Of a stretch of DNA of 64,000 bases, positions 8,347 to 16,352 are shown piece by piece (position 1 is the first letter of the stretch; every line of letters starts with the position of its first letter). The stretch is taken from NCBI GenBank assembly GCA_046294495.1, contig JBKBKV010000001.1, positions 7,595 to 71,594 on the forward strand, given 5' to 3'. Source of the DNA: HRBIN23 sp046294495. Its GTDB lineage: Bacteria > Chloroflexota > Dehalococcoidia > Lucifugimonadales > HRBIN23. The translations under genes were made by a program, and so were the position numbers. Below the pieces are notes generated by a model, which worked only from the letters and a program-made list of their open reading frames with translations, had not been told where the DNA came from and did not search any database.

Positions 8347-9062
8347 ACCTCGTTTCCCTGCCCCACCACTAGGCGTTGGTAGGCCGTCAAGAAGGCGGGG
8401 GCGTTGGCCTGGGGGTGCTTTTCGGTCAGAGCCAGGCGCCCCTTCAGCAGGGCTACGGCGCTGTGGGCTAGGGCCAGACCCCAGGAAACCTGGTGGGTGG
8501 TGATAAGGGTAGCGCCCCCGCCGGCGCAGTGCTCCCTCACCACCTGCTCCAGGGTTGACAAAGCGGCGGCATCCAGGCCGGCCTCCGGCTCGTCCAGGAG
8601 GAGCACCCGAGGTTGGTGGAGGAGAGCCCGGGCAAGGGCGGCCCTCTTCTGCAAGCCGTGGGAGAGGGTGCGCAGACGATGGTGGAGGCGATCCTCCAGC
8701 CCCAGGCGATGCACCAGAATACCAATTCGTTCTGAAGCGTGGGAGACGCCAAACATGCGGGCGAAGAAAAGGAGGTTCTCCCAGATGGTCAGGTCGGCAT
8801 AGAGGAGGGGGGCGTGGGTCAGGAGGCCCACCGTTCGGCGCACCTCAAGGGCGTGGGTGTGGAGAGGGAAACCTGCCACGGCCCCCCATCCCCCTGTAGG
8901 GCGGGCCAACCCGCTCAGCACTCGCACCAGGGTGGTTTTGCCCGAACCGTTTGGGCCAAAGACCACAAGGGTCTGCCCCCAGTCCAGGGAAAGGTCAATC
9001 CCGTCCAGGGCCAAGTGGGGGCCGTAGGCGCGGCAGAGACCCCTGGTTTGTATCGCCGTCAT
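8343..9062 (-). CDS. ccmA: ABC transporter ATP-binding protein CcmA
   Basis: ATPase of the cytochrome c maturation ABC complex. Walker A GPNGSGKTT lies near residue 35, a variant signature LSHGLQKRAALARAL near 130 and Walker B VLLLDEPEAGLD near 150. About 239 aa from the chosen ATG at 9062, which has AGGAGG nine bases upstream; an in-frame start at 9113 would add a tail without homology. It is the first gene of the minus-strand operon ccmA-B-C-D-selA-hydrolase, whose members overlap or nearly touch. It is divergent from metG. Confidence 0.92.
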   Translation of the reverse strand: MTAIQTRGLCRAYGPHLALDGIDLSLDWGQTLVVFGPNGSGKTTLVRVLSGLARPTGGWGAVAGFPLHTHALEVRRTVGLLTHAPLLYADLTIWENLLFFARMFGVSHASERIGILVHRLGLEDRLHHRLRTLSHGLQKRAALARALLHQPRVLLLDEPEAGLDAAALSTLEQVVREHCAGGGATLITTHQVSWGLALAHSAVALLKGRLALTEKHPQANAPAFLTAYQRLVVGQGNEV

Positions 9063-9105
9063 AATGGGGAGCCTCCTATGGGTTATCCTACCCCGTTCCC
9101 TCACG

Positions 9106-9135
9106 TTGGACAACGCCTTCTAGGCGCACTAGTAT
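9106..9135 (+). promoter_or_regulatory. Putative promoter of metG
   Basis: TTGGAC (9106-9111), 18-nt spacer, TAGTAT (9130-9135), about 36 bases before the metG ATG, in the 109-bp divergent gap with ccmA. Confidence 0.4.
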
Positions 9136-9171
9136 GCTAGGATAGAAGAGGGGTGTTCAAGAAAGGGAAAG

Positions 9172-10884
9172 ATGCCGGAGAAGGTCTTCATCGGGGTTGC
9201 CTGGCCCTATGCCAACGGCCCACTTCATCTGGGACACATCGCTGGGTGTTACCTCCCCGCCGATATTTTCGCACGCTACCACCGCCTAAAGGGCAACCGG
9301 GTGCTTATGGTCTCCGGCTCGGACCAGCACGGCACACCAATTACCATCCGAGCCGAACAGGAGGGCATTTCACCTCAGGAGGTGGTGGATAAGTATCACG
9401 CCCAGTTCGTCCGCAACTGGGAGCAACTGGGCATCTCCTTTGACCTCTACACCACCACAGGGACAGCGAATCATCGTCAGGTGGTGCACGATGTCTTCCT
9501 GACCTTGTTGCGCCAGGGTGCCATCTACCTTGATACTCAACTCCAACCCTACTGCCAAACTGACCGGCGGTTCCTGCCTGACCGCTATGTGGAGGGCGTT
9601 TGCCCCGCCTGCGGGTATGAGCGGGCACGGGGCGACCAGTGTGAGCGGTGTGGCAAGCCCCTGAACCCTCAAGACCTTATCGGTATTCGGTGTCGTCTCT
9701 GTGGGCAGGCACCTGAGATAAGAGAGACCCGCCATTATTTCCTGCGTCTCTCGGCTTTCCGGGAGCGCTTGCTGGCGTGGGTGCGCACGAAGGAGGGGAT
9801 TTGGCGTCCCAATGTGTATAACTTCACCCTGCGCTTCCTGGAGGGGGGGCTCCAGGACAGGGCCATCACCCGCGACCTTGAGTGGGGCGTCCCTGTCCCT
9901 GTAGACGACCCCGATTTCCAGGGTAAGCGCATCTATGTGTGGTTTGAGGCGGTCATCGGCTACCTGTCGGCGGCAAAGGAGTGGGCACAGCGGCGGGGGG
10001 AACCGGAGGCTTGGAGGGGGTTCTGGCAAGACCCTGCGTGCCGCCATTACTACTTCATTGGCAAGGACAACATTCCCTTCCATACGGTTATCTGGCCGGC
10101 CATGCTAATGGGGTATGGGGGATGGACCCCGGAGGGAGGGGGCGCCTATAACCTTCCCTATGATGTGCCGGCCAACGAGTTCCTGAACCTGGAGCGTCAG
10201 AAGTTCTCCACCTCCCAGAACTGGGCGGTGTGGGTGCCAGACTACTTGGAGTGCTATCCCCCGGACCCTTTGCGCTACTGTTTAGCGGCCAATATGCCAG
10301 AGACAGCGGACGCCGACTTCTCCTGGCGGGAGTTTGTGCGCCGCAACAACGATGAACTGGTGGCTACCTACGGCAACCTGGTGCACCGGGTCCTAAGCCT
10401 TACGGTGCGCCACTTTGAAGGGCGGGTGCCTCGCCCCAGTGCCTTTAGCCCAAGCGACCTGGCTCTCCAGCAGAACGCCCGGGCCACGCTTGAGCGGGTA
10501 GGCCTATCTCTGGGCTTGTGCCGTTTCCGGGAGGCGTTGGGGCACGCGATGGCCCTGGCGCAGGAGGCCAATCGGTATATAGACCAGACCGCCCCCTGGC
10601 GATTAGTGCGGGAGGAGCCGCAGGCGGCTGCTTCGGTGTTGTGGACGGCCCTTCTGGTGGTGTCGGCCTTGAAGACCTGTTTTGCACCTTTTCTGCCTTT
10701 CTCTGCCCAGCGCCTGCACACAATGCTGGGCTTTCGGGGGCGTGTGGAGGATGGGGGGTGGCAGGTGCAGGAGCCAGCGCCCGGTAGCCTCCTGGGGGTG
10801 CCGGAGCCCTTGTTTGCGAAACTGGAGGAGAAAGTTGCCGAGGAGGAGGTGCAACGCCTCCTGGCCCGGCGGCGCTCTCCCTAA
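9172..10884 (+). CDS. metG: Methionyl-tRNA synthetase
   Basis: Class I aminoacyl-tRNA synthetase that charges tRNA-Met. The HIGH box is HLGH in NGPLHLGHIAG (residues ~15-25). The connective peptide carries knuckles CPACG, CERCG and CRLCG around residues 145-185, suggesting a zinc-bearing MetG1-like type. The KMSKS loop reads KFSTS near residue 345. At 570 aa it ends after the anticodon-binding helical domain and lacks the C-terminal EMAP-like dimer domain. The ATG follows GAAAGGGAAA. The polyprenyl synthase follows after 14 bp and is likely co-transcribed. Confidence 0.95.
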   Translation: MPEKVFIGVAWPYANGPLHLGHIAGCYLPADIFARYHRLKGNRVLMVSGSDQHGTPITIRAEQEGISPQEVVDKYHAQFVRNWEQLGISFDLYTTTGTANHRQVVHDVFLTLLRQGAIYLDTQLQPYCQTDRRFLPDRYVEGVCPACGYERARGDQCERCGKPLNPQDLIGIRCRLCGQAPEIRETRHYFLRLSAFRERLLAWVRTKEGIWRPNVYNFTLRFLEGGLQDRAITRDLEWGVPVPVDDPDFQGKRIYVWFEAVIGYLSAAKEWAQRRGEPEAWRGFWQDPACRHYYFIGKDNIPFHTVIWPAMLMGYGGWTPEGGGAYNLPYDVPANEFLNLERQKFSTSQNWAVWVPDYLECYPPDPLRYCLAANMPETADADFSWREFVRRNNDELVATYGNLVHRVLSLTVRHFEGRVPRPSAFSPSDLALQQNARATLERVGLSLGLCRFREALGHAMALAQEANRYIDQTAPWRLVREEPQAAASVLWTALLVVSALKTCFAPFLPFSAQRLHTMLGFRGRVEDGGWQVQEPAPGSLLGVPEPLFAKLEEKVAEEEVQRLLARRRSP

Positions 10885-10898
10885 AGGGTAGGTGGCCT

Positions 10899-11867
10899 TT
10901 GGTTACTTTGCCCTTCTATCGTCCCATCCTCAAGAAACTGGAAGAGGTGCAGGAGCGCCTGCGCACCCTGGCCCAGGAGGTGGGGGACCCCCGCCTATCC
11001 CCCCTCTTTGCTCACCCCCTGCAGGTGCCTGGGAAAAAGGTGCGCCCTACCATTACCCTCCTGGCGGGGAGCCTGGCCCCGTATGGGCAAGACAAGGTGA
11101 GCCTCATGGCCACTGCTGTGGAACTCTTGCACATTGCCACCTTGGTGCACGACGACACAGTAGACAACGCGGCCGTGCGCCGAGGGCAAGCAACCCTCTC
11201 TAAGCTCTATGGGCCCCAGGTGGCTGTGCTGGTAGGTGATTACCTGTTTGCCAAGTCGGCGGTGCTGGTGTGCGAAACCGGGCACCTGGGGGTGGTGCGC
11301 CGCTTCGCCGAGACCATCATGGACCTGGCCACCGGGGAACTAGAGGAACACCTTTCGGTGGGCAACTGGCGTCAGACACGGGAGCAGTATTTCCGTCGCA
11401 TATACCGGAAGACGGCGTCCCTCTTCCGCACTGCCGCCGAGTCGGGGGCAGTGCTGTGCAACGCCCCGGAGGTGTGGGTGAATGCTATGCGTGAATACGG
11501 GTATGCCCTGGGCATGGCCTTCCAGATTGTAGATGACATCCTGGATGTGGATGGTGTCGGGGAGGAGGTGGGCAAGCCGGTTGGGAACGACCTAAAAGAG
11601 GGCGTCCTGACTCTCCCCGCCATCCTCTTGCTTGAACGCTACCCGGAGGACAACCCCATCTCCGCGTTCCTACAGGGGGAGGAGCCAGAGGCGAATCTCC
11701 CCCGTATTCTGGATATGCTCCGAAGCAGCGGTGTGCTCAATGATGCCCTCAAAGTAGCGCGAGGGTTCTTGCACCAGGCGCAAGCGGCTCTAACCCCTCT
11801 GCCTGAAGGCGAGAGCAAGGAGTGTCTGTTGGCCCTGGCCGAGTATGTGGTGGGTAGGCGCAAATAG
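10899..11867 (+). CDS. Trans-polyprenyl diphosphate synthase (IspA/IspB/HepT family)
   Basis: Chain-elongating isoprenyl diphosphate synthase. The first aspartate-rich motif is in LVHDDTVDNA (near residue 86) and the second in QIVDDILDVDG (near 210), with the conserved KTASLF between them. The product is probably the side-chain precursor of a quinone or a glycosyl carrier lipid; chain length cannot be read with confidence. The first motif is DDTVD, without the two-residue insert of short-chain FPP synthases, pointing to a medium/long-chain enzyme. A TTG at 10899 close behind AGGTGG, or a TTG at 10908, is the start. 322 aa is a normal length. Confidence 0.9.
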   Translation: MVTLPFYRPILKKLEEVQERLRTLAQEVGDPRLSPLFAHPLQVPGKKVRPTITLLAGSLAPYGQDKVSLMATAVELLHIATLVHDDTVDNAAVRRGQATLSKLYGPQVAVLVGDYLFAKSAVLVCETGHLGVVRRFAETIMDLATGELEEHLSVGNWRQTREQYFRRIYRKTASLFRTAAESGAVLCNAPEVWVNAMREYGYALGMAFQIVDDILDVDGVGEEVGKPVGNDLKEGVLTLPAILLLERYPEDNPISAFLQGEEPEANLPRILDMLRSSGVLNDALKVARGFLHQAQAALTPLPEGESKECLLALAEYVVGRRK

Positions 11868-11876
11868 GAGGTGAGG

Positions 11877-12122
11877 ATGCGCTACCGCTTTCGGCGCTTC
11901 TGGTTTGGCTTCCCCTTTGGGCCTTTCGGGTTTGGCCTTTACTTCGGGGCGCGCCGTGGGTTTGGGCCCTACCGCCGAGAAGACTACCGGCGCTGGCTGG
12001 AGGAGTATCGGAGGGACCTCCAGGGCTACCGGCAGAGCCTGCAAGAGGAAGTGCAAGAGGTGGAAGCGGAGTTGAAAGAGGTGGAGGAGGAGTTGTCCCG
12101 CCTGGGGAGGGAGGGTCAGTAG
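11877..12122 (+). CDS. Small aromatic/Arg-rich protein with C-terminal coiled coil
   Basis: 81 aa, unrecognised. The first 30 residues are rich in Phe, Gly and Arg (FWFGFPFGPFGFG), which could sit on a membrane; the rest is a charged helix (EEVQEVEAELKEVEEEL) likely to form a coiled coil. The ATG at 11877 lies five bases after a perfect AGGAGG; the GTG at 11871 is inside that box. It follows the polyprenyl synthase by 9 bp in the same direction. Similar short proteins with a Gly/Phe head and a DUF-like coiled-coil tail occur in many bacteria, but I cannot name the family. Confidence 0.65.
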   Translation: MRYRFRRFWFGFPFGPFGFGLYFGARRGFGPYRREDYRRWLEEYRRDLQGYRQSLQEEVQEVEAELKEVEEELSRLGREGQ

Positions 12123-12152
12123 CCTTATACCCCAGAGTTTGCCCCCACCCCC

Positions 12153-12182
12153 TTGACAACCTTGGAACTTTTGTTCTATCCT
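12153..12182 (+). promoter_or_regulatory. Putative promoter, TTGACA-18-TATCCT
   Basis: TTGACA at 12153-12158 and TATCCT at 12177-12182 with an 18-nt spacer, between the coiled-coil gene and the next small gene. The -10 element lies in the left arm of a perfect inverted repeat, which suggests control by a DNA-binding protein. Confidence 0.5.
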
Positions 12183-12206
12183 TTTGCCAAAGCAAGGATA
12201 GAACAA
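12171..12206. repeat. Perfect 13-bp inverted repeat over a promoter (candidate operator)
   Basis: Arms TTGTTCTATCCTT (12171-12183) and AAGGATAGAACAA (12194-12206), 10-nt centre. No T-run follows on either strand, so it is not a typical terminator. It covers the -10 region and the expected transcription start of the adjacent promoter, the usual site of a repressor operator. Confidence 0.6.
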
Positions 12207-12272
12207 GTGTTCGCCAACCCTCCGGGGGTGCCAGAGGGGAGACGCCCCCGGAGGGTAGGCAAGGGGGCAAAG

Positions 12273-12569
12273 ATGGGCGGCATTCCTAACCCCGTGAGGG
12301 GGCAGGCGTGTCAACTGGGCTTGCCGGGCGTGGTGCTCCGGCCCGCAACAAGGGTCGCCCGTCCACGGGCGCTTGGCGTTGGGCAGGAGGTGGTCTACCT
12401 GGGGAGGGTGCCCGGTGGCCCTCCCAAAGGTGCATGGGGACATGTCCAGCGTGTTACTGCGTGGGGGGTTTGGGTGCGTTTCTGCGATTTCGGCTCTTGG
12501 CTTGTCCCGCCTTATTTCCTGGGGGTTCCCCTGGATTCCCTTGTGTCCCCTAATGATGGCGCTACCTAG
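12273..12569 (+). CDS. Small beta-rich hypothetical protein
   Basis: 98 aa, unrecognised. The second half (GQEVVYLGRVPGGPPKGAWG, then VWVRFCDFGSWLVPPYFL) alternates hydrophobic and polar residues like a small SH3/KOW-type barrel. That pattern is what marks this frame as coding. The ATG at 12273 follows AAGGGGG; a GTG at 12207, inside the inverted repeat, is an alternative, while the longest frame would begin in the promoter. It ends 6 bp before the radical SAM gene and probably shares its transcript. Confidence 0.5.
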   Translation: MGGIPNPVRGQACQLGLPGVVLRPATRVARPRALGVGQEVVYLGRVPGGPPKGAWGHVQRVTAWGVWVRFCDFGSWLVPPYFLGVPLDSLVSPNDGAT

Positions 12570-12575
12570 GCTCCC

Positions 12576-13463
12576 ATGAGCACAGGGGTGCGCTACCAGG
12601 AGGTGCGGTGCCGCACCGCCCTAAACCGTGTAGAGGGGATGGGCTTCCGCTGGTCTCTAAACCCCTATCGGGGATGCTCCCACTCCTGCCACTACTGCTT
12701 CGCCCGACGCTACCACGCTTTCCTGGATCTCTCGGCGGGCGACGACTTTTCTGGTATCGTTTTCGTGAAGGTGAACATCCCCCAGGTGTTGCGCTGGGAG
12801 GTATGGAGCCCCACCTGGCGCAGGGAGCATATAACCATCGGCACCGCCACCGACCCCTACCAGCCTATAGAAGGGAAGTATCGCCTCACCCGCTCCTGTC
12901 TGGAGGTGTTGTGCCAGGTGGCCAACCCCCTTAGCGTGGTAACGAAAGGGACTATGGTGGTGCGAGACGCGGATGTGCTGGCCGACCTGTCTCGCCGGGC
13001 GACCTGCAGCGTGTGCTTCAGCGTGCCCACTTTGGATGCCGAGGTGTGGCGGAAGATGGAGCCGGGGACTCCTCCGCCCTGGAAACGCCTCCAGGCCATG
13101 GAGCGTCTGGCACAGGCTGGGGTGCGTGTGGGGGTGCTGGTGGCTCCCATCGTCCCCGGCCTAACCGACTCCTTGCCCCACCTCGCCCGGGTAGTGCGTG
13201 CGGCAGCTGAGCGTGGGGCGTATTTCCTGGGGGCAGCCCTGCTCCACCTGCGCCATGGAGTGAGGGAGCATTTCCTGGCCTGGCTGGAGCAAGAATTCCC
13301 CCACCTACGTCCCATTTACCACCGCCTCTACACAGGGGCCTATGTTCCCTGGCGTTTCCAGGCCGCTGTGCTTGCCCAGGTGGAGGGCCTCAAACAGCGC
13401 TACGGGTTGGTGGAGCAGGAGGGGCATCCCTCCGCCCCAAGGCAGTTGGCCCTGGCCCTTTAG
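12576..13463 (+). CDS. Radical SAM protein, Rv2578c-like/SPL-like
   Basis: 295 aa radical SAM enzyme. The cluster-binding CxxxCxxC motif is CSHSCHYC (residues ~32-39), followed by the aromatic-rich FARRYH. It has the Rv2578c-type opening YRGCSHSCHYCF and the downstream ITIGTATDPYQPIE block shared with the spore-photoproduct-lyase-like group. The substrate is unknown; many relatives are annotated only as Rv2578c family. It is last in the plus-strand run from metG, six bases after the small beta-rich protein. Confidence 0.85.
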   Translation: MSTGVRYQEVRCRTALNRVEGMGFRWSLNPYRGCSHSCHYCFARRYHAFLDLSAGDDFSGIVFVKVNIPQVLRWEVWSPTWRREHITIGTATDPYQPIEGKYRLTRSCLEVLCQVANPLSVVTKGTMVVRDADVLADLSRRATCSVCFSVPTLDAEVWRKMEPGTPPPWKRLQAMERLAQAGVRVGVLVAPIVPGLTDSLPHLARVVRAAAERGAYFLGAALLHLRHGVREHFLAWLEQEFPHLRPIYHRLYTGAYVPWRFQAAVLAQVEGLKQRYGLVEQEGHPSAPRQLALAL

Positions 13464-13465
13464 CC

Positions 13466-13483
13466 CCCTTCCTAGTGGAAGGG
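13466..13483. terminator. Hairpin between convergent genes
   Basis: CCCTTCC, loop TAGT, GGAAGGG between the radical SAM gene and the LLM oxidoreductase. No T-run follows on either strand, so terminator function is only suggested by its convergent position. Confidence 0.3.
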
Positions 13484-13496
13484 AGGATAAGGGTCT

Positions 13497-14504
13497 CTAG
13501 GCCGGCCTTTTGGGGGCTAAGGCGTGCAGAGCCTCCCGCACCCTCTCACGGCTGGAGCCGTGTGCGAAGGCTAGGACGGGGATGGTTGCCCCAACCTGGG
13601 AGTAGGCTTCCAGTCGCTCCCTACATTGGGAGGGTGTGCCAGACAAAGCCATATCGTCCAGCATAGCATCGGTAACAAGGCGAGCGGCTTTCTCCCGGTC
13701 CCGTTGTTGCCACGCCTGGCGAATGGCCTCGGCCTCCTCCACATACCCGTAGCGGCGCACTAGGTTGTTATAGTAAATCCCCATCCCCCCGATGTAATAG
13801 GCCACATGGGCGCGGGCCAGCGCTCGTGCCTCTGCCCCATCGGGGGAGACGGCGGTGATGATGTATGGGGCCACCTCCACATCCTTCAGGGAGCGCCCCC
13901 TGGCCTTCGCCCCTTCTTCCAAGGGGTGCAGATAGACCTCCCGGAAGCGGGAGCGAGAGGGTAGGAAGGGGATGCATCCGTCGGCCAGTTCCCCGGTGAG
14001 GCGCAGGTTTTGGGGGCCCATGGCTGCCACAAAAATGGGCAGGTTGGCACGGCGAGGGGTAAAGGCCAGGCGGAAGTTCTGCAGGCGGAAGAAGCGCCCC
14101 TGATAGTTTACTCGCTCCCCACTCAGGGCGATGCGGATGATTTCAATGTATTCACGGGTGCGTTGAAGGGGGTGCTGGAAAGGGGTGCCGTGCCATTGTT
14201 CAATGACGATCTTTCCGCTGGCTCCCAGCCCCAGGATGAAGCGCCCGCCCGAAACCTCGTCCAGCGTTGCCGCACCCATAGCCATCAGGGCAGGGGACCG
14301 GCTGAATATGTTGACTATGCCCGAGGCCAGGTGGATGCGGCTGGTGCCCAGCGCCAGAGCCGTAAGGCAGGTGAAAATCTCCCTTCCCCAGGCCTCGCCC
14401 AGCCACACAGAGTGGTAACCCAGGCCTTCAGCCTCTCGCACCAAATCCAGCACCGCTGTCAGGTCGCCATCTTCCTGCCTGGGGGTAATGCCGATACGTT
14501 CCAT
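13497..14504 (-). CDS. LLM-class flavin-dependent oxidoreductase
   Basis: 335 aa TIM-barrel protein of the bacterial luciferase-like monooxygenase/F420-dependent reductase family. Typical blocks are AEGLGYHSVWLGEAWGRE, LGTSRIHLASGI, DEVSGGRFILGLGASG and LPIFVAAMGP, the last close to 5,10-methylenetetrahydromethanopterin reductase-like members. Substrate and cofactor (FMN or F420) cannot be set. ATG at 14504 follows GGGAGA. It is last in the minus-strand run PIG-L, modB, modC, LLM, 13 bp after modC. A second LLM gene lies at 42 kb; expansion of such genes is known in SAR202 Chloroflexota. Confidence 0.87.
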   Translation of the reverse strand: MERIGITPRQEDGDLTAVLDLVREAEGLGYHSVWLGEAWGREIFTCLTALALGTSRIHLASGIVNIFSRSPALMAMGAATLDEVSGGRFILGLGASGKIVIEQWHGTPFQHPLQRTREYIEIIRIALSGERVNYQGRFFRLQNFRLAFTPRRANLPIFVAAMGPQNLRLTGELADGCIPFLPSRSRFREVYLHPLEEGAKARGRSLKDVEVAPYIITAVSPDGAEARALARAHVAYYIGGMGIYYNNLVRRYGYVEEAEAIRQAWQQRDREKAARLVTDAMLDDMALSGTPSQCRERLEAYSQVGATIPVLAFAHGSSRERVREALHALAPKRPA

Positions 14505-14517
14505 AGCAGTCTCCCGT

Positions 14518-15642
14518 TTATGAAGGGTTTGGCGTGGCTTTCTGGTGTTCTCCCACCCGTTGCACTACCACAATAGCCTCCCGCCGGATGGACAGTAGCA
14601 CCTTCTTACCGGGCGTCAGGTCAAGGGGGAGGTAACTGTAATGGGGGAAGCGGACCTCTACCTCTGCCGCGTTTTCTAGGAGCACCCGCAGGGTGTGCAC
14701 CTGTGGCCCGAGGCGTCGTTCAAGGATATGCCCTGTAACCATATTGTGGCGCACTGCAGAGGTCAGAGGACGGTCGGGGTAGAGGACTTTTATCTCTTCT
14801 GGGCGGAGGTAAGCCGTTATCTCGTGTCCTATGGGGATGGCCTGGGGGACAGTCTCCAGGAGCAGGCCATTCCAGTCCAGCACCACCGCCTCGGCGGTAG
14901 CGGCGACTACCTGAGCGGTGAATAGGTTCCCGAGGCCCAGGGCTTGGGCGACTTCGGCGCTGGAGGGGCGTTGGAAGACCTCCTCTACCGGCCCCACCTG
15001 TGCCACCTGCCCCTGGTGCATAACAGCGAGGCGATGCCCAACGGCGAAGGCGTCTTGCAGGTCGTGGGTTACCAGGAGCACCACGAGGCCTAGGTCTTTC
15101 TGCAATGCAGCCAGTTCCTGCCGAAGGCGCTCCCGCACGGGGATGTCCAGCGCGGAGAAAGGCTCATCCAGAAGGAGCACCTGGGGTTGGGCAGCCAGGG
15201 CGCGGGCAATGGCGATGCGCTGTTGTTGTCCTCCAGACAACTCCCACGGGTAGCGGTGGGCCAGGTGCTCCAGGTGCATGCGCTCCAGCAGGGCCAGGGC
15301 CTGCCGGCGTGCACCTCGCCCACGGATGGGGTAAGCCACATTCTCCAGGGCGGTCATGTGTGGGAAAAGGGCGTAGTTCTGGAACACATATCCGATGCGT
15401 CGGTGGCGGGCAGGCACCCATATCGCTGGGCCGGGCCTACCGCGTCGGAACAGGAGGCGACCGTTCAGGGTGATTTCGCCAGCGTCCGGAAGGGAGAGGC
15501 CGGCTATTGCGTGGAGGGTTTGGGTCTTCCCCACGCCCGAGGGGCCAAAGAGGACGAGCACCTCGGGCCCCACCTGGAAGCGGACCTGCAAGGTGAACTC
15601 TCCCAGGCGCCTCTCTATATCTACCGAAAGGTAGGGGGGCAT
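14518..15642 (-). CDS. modC: Molybdate/tungstate-type ABC transporter ATP-binding protein
   Basis: 374 aa ATPase: Walker A GPSGVGKTQ near residue 34, signature LSGGQQQRIAIARAL near 130, Walker B VLLLDEPFSALD near 155, then a C-terminal TOBE-like region from ~280 (TAYLRPEEIKVLYPDR). This layout fits ModC and related anion importers. The ATG at 15642 follows AAGGAG. modB is immediately upstream (16 bp). No periplasmic ModA gene is adjacent, so substrate (molybdate, tungstate, sulfate) is inferred from overall similarity and the short ModB partner. Confidence 0.8.
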   Translation of the reverse strand: MPPYLSVDIERRLGEFTLQVRFQVGPEVLVLFGPSGVGKTQTLHAIAGLSLPDAGEITLNGRLLFRRGRPGPAIWVPARHRRIGYVFQNYALFPHMTALENVAYPIRGRGARRQALALLERMHLEHLAHRYPWELSGGQQQRIAIARALAAQPQVLLLDEPFSALDIPVRERLRQELAALQKDLGLVVLLVTHDLQDAFAVGHRLAVMHQGQVAQVGPVEEVFQRPSSAEVAQALGLGNLFTAQVVAATAEAVVLDWNGLLLETVPQAIPIGHEITAYLRPEEIKVLYPDRPLTSAVRHNMVTGHILERRLGPQVHTLRVLLENAAEVEVRFPHYSYLPLDLTPGKKVLLSIRREAIVVVQRVGEHQKATPNPS

Positions 15643-15658
15643 AGCGGCGGCTCCTTCG

Positions 15659-16318
15659 TCACTCCTGTCTCTGCACAGGGCGCTGTGCCTCTATCCGACG
15701 CACCCACCACAGGCCCAAAAGAGAGAGCAGGGTAAGGAGTGCCACCATCTGGTTGGCGGCGGCGTAGTTCCTGGCCTGAACTGCGTCATAGATGGCAAGG
15801 GGGAGGGTCTGGGTGCGCCCTGGGATACTTCCTGCCACCATAAGGGTGGCGCCAAACTCCCCAAGGGCTCGTGCTGCCCCCAGAAGCAGGCCAGCCAGTA
15901 TGCCCCTGCGGGCAAGGGGCAGTGTAATGCGCCGCAGCACCTCCCACTCGGTGGAGCCTAAGGTGCGAGCGGCCTGTTCCAGTGTGGGGTCTACACTGGC
16001 TATGGCAGCGCGGGCCGCTTGCACCATAAGGGGCATACCCACCACTGCCGAGGCCAGGGCCGCGGCCCACCAGGTGAATAGGATGTCTATGCCCAGCCAT
16101 TCTTTTAGTGGGCTTCCTCGCCCCAAGGCGAGAAGCAGATAGTAGCCCACCACGCTGGGAGGGAGCACCAGGGGAAGGGTAACCAACAGTTCCACCAGGG
16201 TGCGCCCTGGGAAGCGCACCCGCGCCAGGAGCAGGGCCAGCCCGACACCGGCCACAAGGATGATGGCCGTAGCCAATGCCGTAACACGCAGAGAAAGAAG
16301 AAGCGCATCCCAGATCAT
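15659..16318 (-). CDS. modB: Molybdate-type ABC transporter permease
   Basis: About 219 aa with five to six membrane segments. The EAA loop that contacts the ATPase reads EQAARTLGSTEWEVLRRITLPLA (near residue 135, cited here as blocks EQAARTLG and RRITLPLA), and GRGSPLKEWLG near 65 is typical of ModB. The ATG at 16318 after GGAGCGGGAGA is preferred over an ATG at 16339. It lies between the PIG-L gene and modC on the minus strand. ModA is missing nearby. Confidence 0.8.
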   Translation of the reverse strand: MIWDALLLSLRVTALATAIILVAGVGLALLLARVRFPGRTLVELLVTLPLVLPPSVVGYYLLLALGRGSPLKEWLGIDILFTWWAAALASAVVGMPLMVQAARAAIASVDPTLEQAARTLGSTEWEVLRRITLPLARRGILAGLLLGAARALGEFGATLMVAGSIPGRTQTLPLAIYDAVQARNYAAANQMVALLTLLSLLGLWWVRRIEAQRPVQRQE

Positions 16319-16352
16319 ACCGTCTCCCGCTCCTATCATACCCTAAGGTGGG

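Noticed and set aside
12153..12272. TTG start at 12153 for the small beta-rich protein
   Set aside because: The codon coincides with the -35 hexamer and the frame crosses the inverted repeat; a later start is more likely.
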